64,000 nt of DNA from JAJFUI01 sp963754135 (GTDB taxonomy: Bacteria; Planctomycetota; Planctomycetia; Pirellulales; Thermoguttaceae): NCBI GenBank assembly GCA_963754135.1, contig CAVWEY010000002.1, positions 1,116,001 through 1,180,000 on the forward strand, read 5' to 3'. Below are positions 56,648 to 64,000 of this stretch, piece by piece. The notes under the pieces were generated by a model, which searched no databases, was not told the DNA's origin, and saw only the letters and a list, made by a program, of their open reading frames with translations. Positions within the stretch are counted from its first letter, which is position 1, and each line of letters starts with the position of its first letter. The position numbers and the translations under genes are program-made.

Positions 56648-57558
56648 TTATCCGGCCCGATCCACCAAGAACCCTCTCAACGTCTGCAAATACGGAATCG
56701 CCGTCGAGACGCGGCGGTAGTCGCAACCGCCGGCCAGAGCCAACTGACGGACCATCGCCAGGTGAGCGGCGAACCGCTGCCGGTAGACGGCGCGGATCTC
56801 CGCTGGCGAACAATTCACCCGGCCCTCGTTTTCCAGCCCCTCGAAGCGGTAGGCGACGCCCTCGGGCAGCCGCTCTTCGTCGGGATGGACGACGTGCAGC
56901 ACGACAACGTCCCAACCCCGGTGGCGGAACAGCCGCAAGCCGCCGAACACGTCTTCCAGGTCGTCCATGAGGTAATCGCTGATGAGCATGAGCACGCCCC
57001 GGCGGCGGGAACGCTCGAAAAGCTCCCGCAGCCCGCCGGCCATCCGCAGGCTGGCATGGGTCTGCACGTGCTCGACGATCTCTTGCAGGCTCTCGACGTG
57101 CGAGGCCATGGCGGCCGGCGCCAGCCACTCGCCCAACGAGCCGTTGAGCACGGCCAAGCCGACGTGGTCTTGGCTGCGGGTGATGACCTGCGATAGGGCC
57201 GTGGCGAGGTATTGCACGTATTCGAGCTTCGAGCCGCGCGGATCGCGCCGGCCGGCCGCGCCGAAGCGCATCGAGCCGCTGGCATCGATCGCCAGGGTGC
57301 AGGCCAGGTTGGTTTCCTCTTCGTGCAGGCGGACGAAGGCCTTTCCGGTGCGGGCGAACACCCTCCAGTCCAGCCGCCGCAGGTCTTCGCCGCCGGTGTA
57401 CTCGCGGAAATCGACAAACTCGCCCGCCCCCCCAGCGCCCGCGACTGGTGGTAGCCCATGAAGGTCCCTTCCACGCGGCGGCGGGTGGTGAATCGCATGT
57501 GCTCCAGCGCCGCCAGCGCACGGAGATCGAGGAACCGGCTGATCGCGCGGGTGGTCAT
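56648..57558 (-). CDS. DUF58 protein, one frameshift
   Basis: About 303 residues; a frameshift near 57435 in a G-run (GGGGGGGCGGGC) joins the halves. The family signatures are present: an N-terminal FTTRRRVEGTFMGYHQSRALGG, then EDLRRLDWRVFARTGKAFVRLHEEETNLACTLAIDASGSM with the VWA MIDAS, and LMLISDYLMDDLEDVFGGLRLF. DUF58 proteins work with the MoxR ATPase encoded just upstream (start and stop overlap by four bases, 57555-57558). Cytoplasmic, possibly membrane-bound through partners. Confidence 0.9.
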
Positions 57559-58562
57559 GCCGCCACTTCCTTCAACAAGTGGTCGATCACGTCGGCCGAG
57601 GAGATCGAATCGCCCACCGCCCGGTGGTTCACGATGATCCGGTGCCGCAGGATCGGCAGGGCCGTCGCCCGGACGTCCTCGGCGGTGGGGGCGGGGCGGC
57701 CCAAGAGCAGCGCCCGCGCCTTGGCCGCCAGCACCAGGTTCTGCGAGCCGCGCGGCCCGGCGCCCCAGGCCACATAGTCGCGGACGAACTTGCCGCTGCG
57801 GGGGTCCTCGGGGCGGCTCAGGCCGCAGAGCCGCACCGCGTGGGCGGCGACGTTCGCCGCCACCGGCACCGCCAACACCAGATCGCGAAGCCGCAGAAAG
57901 TCCTCCCGCTCCAGCGAGGCCGTGGGCAACTCCGGCATCCCGGCCGTCGTCCGCAGCACAATCTCCTCTTCCTGCGCCGGCGACGGGTAGCCGATGCGGA
58001 TCTCCATCATGAAACGGTCGAGCTGCGCCTCGGGCAGCGGATACGTCCCTTCCTGCTCGATGGGGTTCTGCGTGGCGGCGACCAGGAAGGGCTCGTCCAG
58101 CGGATAGGTCTTTCCGCCCACCGTGACGTGCCGCTCGGCCATCGCCTCCAACAGCGCCAACTGCGTCTTCGGCGCCGCCCGGTTAATCTCGTCCGCCAAC
58201 ACGAGGTTGGCGAAGACCGGGCCGCGGCGGAAGACCATGGTTGGGCCTTGCCCGTCCGTGCTCCGCCCCAGCAACTCGTAGCCGGTCACGTCGGCAGGCA
58301 TCAGGTCGGGCGTGAACTGGATCCGCGAATACTTCCAGCGGAACGCGGCGGCCAGGGCCTTGACCATCAACGTCTTCGCCAATCCCGGCACGCCCACCAG
58401 CAAGGCGTGCGAGCCGCAGAGCGCACAGATCAACAACTGGTCGATCACCTCGTCCTGGCCGACGACGACCTCGTGCAAGGCCGCACGGATCGTCCGCACC
58501 TGCGCCACGAACGACTCGACGTGCTGTTGGGCCGACTCCACACCTTCCAGAGCGGTTGACAT
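57555..58562 (-). CDS. MoxR-family AAA+ ATPase
   Basis: 335 residues, intact. Canonical motifs: Walker A GVPGLAKT (about residue 57-64), Walker B LADEINRA (about 122-129), sensor 1 ATQNPIEQEGTYPLPEAQLDRF and the lid at the end (AHAVRLCGLSRPEDP; GAGPRGSQNLVLAAKARALLLGR). It couples ATP hydrolysis to remodelling of partners that carry VWA domains. It is the first gene of the minus-strand cluster that runs down to 43.3 kb, with DUF58 coupled to it. A promoter probably lies in the 280-base gap before the Ntn hydrolase gene, but none can be fixed. Confidence 0.96.
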   Translation of the reverse strand: MSTALEGVESAQQHVESFVAQVRTIRAALHEVVVGQDEVIDQLLICALCGSHALLVGVPGLAKTLMVKALAAAFRWKYSRIQFTPDLMPADVTGYELLGRSTDGQGPTMVFRRGPVFANLVLADEINRAAPKTQLALLEAMAERHVTVGGKTYPLDEPFLVAATQNPIEQEGTYPLPEAQLDRFMMEIRIGYPSPAQEEEIVLRTTAGMPELPTASLEREDFLRLRDLVLAVPVAANVAAHAVRLCGLSRPEDPRSGKFVRDYVAWGAGPRGSQNLVLAAKARALLLGRPAPTAEDVRATALPILRHRIIVNHRAVGDSISSADVIDHLLKEVAA

Positions 58563-58844
58563 GTGTTGTTCCCTTTTGCGAGTGCGTCAAGAAACCGTCC
58601 CAAGTTGGACGCCGGGGCACGGCGGCAAGTTCCAGCCGGCAAGAGTGGGGCTGGAAACCTGCCCCCCATGATAAGGGCCGGACCGGTCAAATGTCAAGTA
58701 GCCCACCGCCTGACTTTCCCCCAAATTCCCCCCAAATGCACATTTTGACCTAAATTTGCGTGGGAAGGGGGCGGCGCAGTTTTCCGCTTGCCGCAAGCGG
58801 CGCCGCAACCTCCCGCCACAGCAATCGCAATAAGGAGCCGGAAA
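58563..58844. other. Divergent intergenic region, no gene seen
   Basis: About 280 bases between the divergent moxR and Ntn hydrolase genes. Only short frames; AT-richer around 58720-58760 (CCAAATTCCCCCCAAATGCAC). Two promoters must be here, but I cannot fix them. Confidence 0.4.
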
Positions 58845-59983
58845 ATGAAGACCCGTGGACCCACAACTGCGTCGGTCGCCCTGGTCACGGCCGCAATCGC
58901 ACTCGCCGTTCTTGCCTCCTTGCCTTCAACCGCCGTCGCCTGCACGGGCATTCGGCTGGTGGCGGGCGACGGGGCGGTCATCTACGCCCGCACGATGGAG
59001 GTCGGCGCGGACCTGCAATCCGAAATGCTCATCGTTCCCCGCGGCTGGCAGTACGTGGGCGAAACACCCGACGGCACGCCGGGACTTCGCTGGACGACCC
59101 GCTACGGGTTCGTCGGCCCCAACGTCCACGGCCAGCCCTACGTTTGCGACGGGCTGAACGAGAAGGGATTGGCGGTAGGCAATTTCCTGTTCCCCGGCAC
59201 CGCCGGCTACCAGAAGATTGAGAAGCCCGACGCCGGCCGCACCATGGCTTCATTCCAGGTTGCCGTCTATCTGCTCGGCACCTGCGCGACGGTGAACGAG
59301 GCCACCGCGGCGCTGGAGGGCGTGCGCGTCGCCTGGGTCGACAAGGAGCCGTTCGGCTGCCCTCTTGCAGTTGCACTACGCCGTCCAGGACGCCGAAGGC
59401 CACGCCGCCGTGATCGAGTACGTCGACGGCCGGCTCCACGTCCACGAAAACCCCCTGGGCGTGATCACCAACTCACCGACGCTTCGACTGGCACCTGACG
59501 AACCTCCGCAACTACATTCACTTGAGCCCGGACAACGCGCTTCCGGTGGTGATGGGGGGCGAGAAGCTGGCCGGCTTCGGCCAGGGGACGGGCATGTGGG
59601 GCCTGCCCGGCGATTTCACCCCGCCTTCCCGCTTCGTCCGCGCCGTGGCCTTCACCCAAGCGATGGTCCCCGCCGACACGGCCGAGCAAGGCGTCTGGCA
59701 GGCGTTCCATCTGCTGAACCAGTTCGATCTGCCGCGGGGCGCCATCCGCGCCAACGAGAACGGCAAGACGGTCATTGACTTCACGAATTGGACCACCGCA
59801 GCAGACATGAAGAACCTCCGCTACTACTTCCACACCTACCAGAACCGGCAGGTGAAGACGGTCGATCTCAGGAAGATCGACTGGAACGCCGGCGGGATCA
59901 AGGCCATCCCGATGCAGGAAGCGGAAGCGGCCCAAGACGTTTCCAGCACCGCCCAGAATTGGACCGGTCAGGACACGCTGTGA
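58845..59983 (+). CDS. Choloylglycine hydrolase/acylase-type Ntn amidohydrolase, two frameshifts
   Basis: About 379 residues from the ATG at 58845 (AAGGAG upstream); breaks near 59362 and 59482. The signal peptide (ALVTAAIALAVLASLPSTAVA) ends directly before the presumed N-terminal nucleophile Cys (A|CTGIRLVAGDGAVIYARTMEVG). Further family motifs: CDGLNEKGLAVGNFLFPG, FGCPL..LHYAVQDAEGHAAVIEYVDGRL, NSPTFDWHLTNLRNY and the C-terminal RYYFHTYQNRQVKTVDL. It hydrolyses C-N amide bonds, of conjugated bile salts, N-acyl homoserine lactones or penicillin V in relatives. The periplasmic form here probably acts on environmental or signalling amides. Substrate unknown. Confidence 0.87.
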
Positions 59984-59999
59984 GGACGGCGGGAGGTAC

Positions 60000-61571
60000 T
60001 CAGCGGCCGCCTGCCGACGTCGGGTTCGGCACCGGGGCGCCGCGGGCGACGACCACTCCAACCACTTCTTGTGCGGTTTGGATGAGGTCGCGTAGGGCAC
60101 TCCGTGCGGCTGCTCCTCGGCAGCCAGCCGCTTCAGAAACTCCGGCGAGACGTGGTCCAGCATGATGACCTCGCTCTGGGCGTCCGGGTTGCCGCGGGGC
60201 CGGACGACCACCACCACCTCCGCGCCTTCCCTCAGGCTGCGGCGGATTTCATCCAAGGCCGCCTGCTCGTGCGAGGCCAAGCCAGCAGGCGGCGCCACCG
60301 TCGGCCTTGCCGCGGGACCGGAAGTGGCCAAATCGGCGGGGCCGGTCGGCGAGCCAAACCCCGCCGGCGGCGCGACGGGTGAAGCACCCGCCGGGTTGAA
60401 CCCCTCCGGCGCTCCGACCGCGCTGCCGGCCGGCGTTTTGTAGACGAACGCCAATTGGTCCTGATCCAACTGGGCGCAGATCGCCTCCAGGGCGACGAAC
60501 AATCCTTCCCTGTCGGTGGGATTGGCGGCGTTGCAGACGCCGATCACGTAGCCCTCGCTGGCGAACAGCCCGCCGCCGCTGCGGCCCTCGACCGGCTGGC
60601 CGGCAACCTCGATGTTCGGTGGCCCTTGAAACTTGTTCAGGCGGGTTACCTGGCTGTGGCGGGCCGTCGGCGGGCCGTCGTTGTTGCAGCCGACGCTGAC
60701 CACCGCCTGCCCTTCGGCAGCGCGGTAGCCCGGCGGGGCCAAACGGGCCGTCGTCACGGGCAACGGCGGGCGGATCGCCACTAGCCCCACGTCGCGGTCC
60801 AGATCGTAGGAGATCAGCCGGCCGGGGATCGCTTGTGGCGGATTCGTGCCGAACAGATCGACCTCGATTTTCCCCTTGCCGTGCGAATCGCGGAAGATGT
60901 GGCCGCAAGTCAGCACGAGGGCCTCGCCGTCGCGGCTGTCGATGATCGTGCCCGATCCACAGGAACGGCCCGTCGGGTCTTCGACCCGCAACCGCACGCT
61001 GGCGGCGATCAGGGTCGCATCGGACGGCTCAGGCGCGGCGTTCGGTGGCGCGGGGAGCGGTTGATTGCCCGTCGGCGGGCCGGCTCGCCAATCGGCCGGC
61101 GCGGGCGGCATGGAAACGGTCGGCGGCGCTGCGAGGCCGGCCGGAACGACCGCCGCGCGGGGGCGCGTCTTGTAGGAGGCGACTCCCGTCGCCGATTGCG
61201 GCGCGACTCCGGTCGCCGATTGGCTCTTGCGCCCGCATCACGGGCGACGACGGCGCGGCGGCCGCCGAGGCGCCCAGCCTGCACATCCGTTCCAACCGGC
61301 TGAAGGTGGTCGTGTTGGTCACGCGGTCCACTTCCCGCCCGTCAACCAGCATCACGAAGCAGGGGATGTTTTGCACCCTGTACTTGGCGGCCAGCGGCCG
61401 GTTCTGGTCGATATTGATCCGCTGGACGGGATAGCCTTGGGCGATGAGTGCTTCCACGGTGGGACTCATTGCCCGGCACGGTCCGCACCAATCGGCGTAG
61501 AAGTCCAGCATCACACTCTGGCCGGCGCCGGTAAGCGCCACGGCCACCAGGGCCGCATGCAACGTGACCAT
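60000..61571 (-). CDS. Thioredoxin-trypsin-like serine protease fusion, frameshifted
   Basis: About 520 residues from the ATG at 61571 (GGGAGG upstream), with breaks between 61150 and 61240 and near 60045. The start is a signal-like segment (TLHAALVAVALTGAGQ). A thioredoxin domain follows with the active site WCGPC (about residue 28-32) and NIDQNRPLAAKYRVQNIPCF. A linker with a tandem duplication (SATGV repeated) leads into a trypsin-like protease: CGSGTIIDSRDGEALVLTCGHIF (His), DLDRDVGLVAIRP (Asp) and GRSGGGLFASEG (Ser). A Pro/Ala-rich linker and a C-terminal domain with RLAAEEQPHGVPY end it. Stop at 60000-60002, 17 bases from the convergent Ntn hydrolase. Periplasmic; role probably in protein quality control. 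Confidence 0.75.
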
Positions 61572-62082
61572 TGGATCCCTCCCGGTCTGTGGGCGAAGTC
61601 CGTTTCGCCGTTGTTCGTCGTCCCGGCCCGGGGCCGGTTCTCTGTGCTGCCGGACTATGTGAGGAGGGCGTATTGTCCCAACGACGGCGATTCGACACAA
61701 CGCCAACTTTCGCGGATTTTCGGCTGCCGTAAGTCCCCTCCCCCTCTTGGACAGGGTTGCATTAGAGGTTCCATCTCCCTCTAGGGGAGGGTTGGGGTGA
61801 AGGCTCCCGGCTTGGGAAACGGCCGATTGCTCGTAGCACAGGCATCCTGCCTGTGTAGAAGCCACAGGCAAGATGCCTGTGCTACGGCGTCCAATTACCC
61901 GCCAGCGTTTCCTGCCGCGCCCTGCGTTGGCCATACTTGCGGGAGGCGGCGCCGGTTGTCAAAATGTGGGGGTATCGCTCCCCGCTCGGCGCCGGCCATC
62001 TGGGGCCAGGGGAATGCACTGCTCTGGCGCCTTTTCCGCCGGGGGAAGATGAAAAAGTCAGTTCTCGATTGGAGGAGGTAAA
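61572..62082. other. Intergenic stretch with one palindromic repeat, no gene seen
   Basis: About 510 bases. It holds repeat family G (61832-61886) and a GC-rich part before the PD-(D/E)XK gene. Frames are short and without family resemblance. Confidence 0.5.
61832..61886. repeat. Palindromic repeat family G
   Basis: Arms 61832-61855 (GTAGCACAGGCATCCTGCCT core) and 61863-61886 (its complement with a small change), seven bases apart. Confidence 0.9.
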
Positions 62083-62589
62083 ATGTCTCTGCTCGGTGAG
62101 GAAGTAGTTGAGGAGTGGCTGAACCGAAGCGGCTACTTCACGATTCGTGGGATCAAGACTGGTAATAGTCAAATGGACATCCTTGCCATCAAGCCACTGC
62201 CAAGAGGTAAACACGATTGTCGCCACATTGAATGTCAATTGTCCATCAGACCAGTCAGCTACATCACGATTCACAATGCGAAGAAACTGGACGATGCCGA
62301 GCTCATGCCACACGTTTCGGGATGGCTTCATAATAAGCATAATAAGTTTGACAAGCCGAAAATGGTGGATTTGCGGCAACGGTTGTGTCCTGGAAAGTGG
62401 ACGAAGGAACTGGTACTCGGGAACGTCAAACATGAACAGGAAATCAATCTGTTCAAGAAACACGGAATCGGTGTCCACCGGCTAACGGACATTCTCTTGG
62501 AGATGGCCAAAGGAAACACGGTCGTCCAATCTGCGACCGGTGCCGACTTGTTTGATCTCATGCGGATCCAATCATGTTGGCAAAGCTGA
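62083..62589 (+). CDS. Accessory PD-(D/E)XK-like protein, unknown function
   Basis: 168 residues from the ATG at 62083, preceded by the strong site GGAGGAGG. Lower in GC than its neighbours. Only a weak clue to function: NSQMDILAIKP with DCRHIECQ 20 residues later gives D ... E-x-Q, the spacing of a PD-(D/E)XK nuclease fold, and an early GEEVVEEWLNRSGYFTIRG helix-turn would match the first helix of such domains. I do not recognise the family. Its end overlaps the comM start by 16 bases. It may belong to a DNA-handling unit with comM or be an acquired orphan. Confidence 0.55.
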   Translation: MSLLGEEVVEEWLNRSGYFTIRGIKTGNSQMDILAIKPLPRGKHDCRHIECQLSIRPVSYITIHNAKKLDDAELMPHVSGWLHNKHNKFDKPKMVDLRQRLCPGKWTKELVLGNVKHEQEINLFKKHGIGVHRLTDILLEMAKGNTVVQSATGADLFDLMRIQSCWQS

Positions 62590-64000
62590 AAACCTTCTCA
62601 TTGTTAGGCATCGACGCCTTGCCCGTCGAGGTCGAGGTGGACGTTTCGCCGGCCGGACTGCCGAAAACCGTGCTGGTGGGCCTGCCGGAGGCGGCGGTCA
62701 AGGAGAGCACGCACCGCGTGGAGCGGGCAATTGTGAACTCGGGCTTCCAACGGCCGCAAAACCGCGTGGTCATCAACCTGGCCCCCGCCGACCTGCCCAA
62801 AGACGCCTCCTCCTTCGATCTGCCCATCGCCCTGGGCATTCTAGTGGGCAGCGGGCAGATCGCCGCCGAGCGGCTGGGCCAGTACGCGGTGGTGGGCGAG
62901 TTGGCGCTCGACGGCGGTGCCCGGCCCACCAAGGGCGCCCTGTCGATGGCGATGGCCGCCGCCGAGATGGAAGGCGTGCGGGGAATGCTCGTACCCAGCC
63001 CGAGCGCAGCCGAGGCGGCTGTGGTCGAAGGCGTCGAGGTCATTCCTGTGGCCAGTCTGGCCCAGGCGGTGGCCTTTCTGGCCGGCGAGATCGAGATCGA
63101 GCCGCAGCCCTCGCGGATCGACGAGTGGTTCCGCACCTTCTCGACCTACGAGGTCGATTTCGCCGACGTCCGCGGCCAGGAGATGGCCAAGCGGGCGCTG
63201 GTGGTGGCGGCCTCGGGCGGGCACAACATTCTGATGCTCGGTCCGCCCGGCTCGGGCAAGACGATGCTGGCCAAGCGGATGCCCACGATTCTGCCCGACC
63301 TGACGCCCGGCGAGTCGATCGAAACCACGCGGATCTATAGTGCGGTGGGGCGGCTGAAGGCGGGCCAGCCGCTCCTGGCGGTCCGCCCGTTCCGCTCGCC
63401 GCACCACACGATCAGCAACGCCGGCTTGGTCGGCGGCGGCTCGATGCCCTCGCCCGGCGAAATCAGCCTCGCCCACAATGGCGTCCTTTTCCTCGACGAG
63501 TTGCCCGAGTTCAACCGGCAGACGCTCGAAGTGCTGCGGCAACCGCTGGAAGACGGGACAGTCACGATCGCCCGTGCCTTGAACAGCACGACTTTTCCGG
63601 CCAATTTCATGCTCATCGCGGCCTTGAATCCATGCCCCTGCGGCTATCGGGGCGACTCGCGGCGGAGTTGCCACTGCACGCCGCCGCAGATCGAGCGGTA
63701 CATGTCGAAGATCAGCGGGCCGCTCTTGGACCGGATCGACATCCATATCGAGGTCCCATCGGTTGCGTTCCGGGAGCTTTCGGGCGGCACGCCGGGCACA
63801 TCGAGCGAGGAGCTGCGGCGGGAGGTGGCCGTTGCCCGGCAGGCCCAGGCCGTCCGCTTCGACGGCGGCAAGACCCGCTACAACGCCGACATGACGCACC
63901 GCCAGACCCGGCAGTTCTGCAAGCTGGACGACGAAGGTCAGAACCAACTGAAGGCCGCCATGACCGAGCTTGGCCTCTCGGCCCGCGCCCACGATAAAGT
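62574..64000 (+). CDS. comM: ComM/YifB-type Mg-chelatase-like AAA+ ATPase, 3'-truncated
   Basis: 475 codons to the window edge, so the end is missing. Family order: N-terminal Lon-like S5-fold domain (LLGIDALPVEVEVDVSPAGLPKTVLVGLPEAAVKES; QNRVVINLAPADLPKDASSFDLPIALGILV), then the Mg-chelatase AAA domain with Walker A GPPGSGKT (about residue 222), SISNAGLVGGGSMPSPGEISLAHNGVLFLDELPEF with Walker B, ALNPCPCGYRGD and LDRIDIHIEVP. The C-terminal lid begins before the edge. ComM is a helicase that aids integration of DNA during natural transformation. It overlaps the upstream accessory gene by 16 bases. The ATG at 62574 fits the first conserved residues. Confidence 0.95.
   Translation, partial: MLAKLKTFSLLGIDALPVEVEVDVSPAGLPKTVLVGLPEAAVKESTHRVERAIVNSGFQRPQNRVVINLAPADLPKDASSFDLPIALGILVGSGQIAAERLGQYAVVGELALDGGARPTKGALSMAMAAAEMEGVRGMLVPSPSAAEAAVVEGVEVIPVASLAQAVAFLAGEIEIEPQPSRIDEWFRTFSTYEVDFADVRGQEMAKRALVVAASGGHNILMLGPPGSGKTMLAKRMPTILPDLTPGESIETTRIYSAVGRLKAGQPLLAVRPFRSPHHTISNAGLVGGGSMPSPGEISLAHNGVLFLDELPEFNRQTLEVLRQPLEDGTVTIARALNSTTFPANFMLIAALNPCPCGYRGDSRRSCHCTPPQIERYMSKISGPLLDRIDIHIEVPSVAFRELSGGTPGTSSEELRREVAVARQAQAVRFDGGKTRYNADMTHRQTRQFCKLDDEGQNQLKAAMTELGLSARAHDK

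Overview
The window looks like chromosomal DNA from a GC-rich planctomycete, most likely of the Pirellulales/Rhodopirellula type. Evidence: prepilin-like DUF1559 protein, PEP-CTERM exosortase tag, FecR-LamG protein behind an ECF sigma factor of the Rhodopirellula/Verrucomicrobium type, DUF4159/DUF4175/BatA/DUF58/MoxR cluster, fused haem proteins, and many short palindromic repeats. No rRNA, tRNA or CRISPR array was seen. About 25 apparent single-base frameshifts in 14 genes, mostly in G/C or A/T runs, suggest indel errors in the assembly; such genes are annotated here as one gene with the break positions given.

Layout. 1-9.6 kb: a coiled/TPR protein, a Cys-rich lipoprotein, and a two-gene unit on the minus strand: a (p)ppGpp-synthetase-like protein fused to SLOG-like and RyR domains, followed by a very large polytopic membrane STAND/AAA ATPase with TPR-like tail. 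This is the best candidate for an undescribed signalling or defence system. 9.8-22 kb (minus): LamG/DUF1080-like protein, sialate O-acetylesterase, TlpA-like protein, LOG-family protein, prepilin peptidase, a Rieske/cytochrome b-c module translationally coupled to nrnA and ribF, a UVR-motif protein and a DUF4912 protein.

22.3-31.5 kb (plus): the F1Fo ATP synthase operon (atpZ, I, B, E, F, H, A, G, D, C) behind a good sigma-70 promoter, interrupted by two low-GC accessory cassettes, one between atpA and atpG and one (a four-helix-bundle IVP-like gene inside perfect 32-nt inverted repeats) between atpG and atpD. 31.5-41 kb (plus): HD hydrolase, ECF sigma factor coupled to a FecR-LamG protein, LamG-PEP-CTERM protein, DUF1559 protein, GH89 alpha-N-acetylglucosaminidase, a strip of decayed gene remnants, and cofactor-independent phosphoglycerate mutase. 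41.1-42.2 kb: an intact IS1595-family element that jumped into the loop of a palindromic repeat.

42.2-58.6 kb (minus): SIMPL protein, thioredoxin-HEAT protein, metallophosphatase-multihaem protein, DUF4159, DUF4175-like, VWA, BatA-like, DUF58 and MoxR genes, apparently a membrane-associated chaperone/aerotolerance operon. 58.8-64 kb: an Ntn amidohydrolase, a thioredoxin-trypsin fusion, a PD-(D/E)XK-like small protein and the 5' part of comM.

A second theme is that several families of short inverted repeats occur both between genes and, in frame, inside genes (cytochrome b, atpG, prepilin peptidase, FecR, DUF4175, VWA, thioredoxin-HEAT), adding 10-40 residues to proteins, as Rickettsia palindromic elements do.
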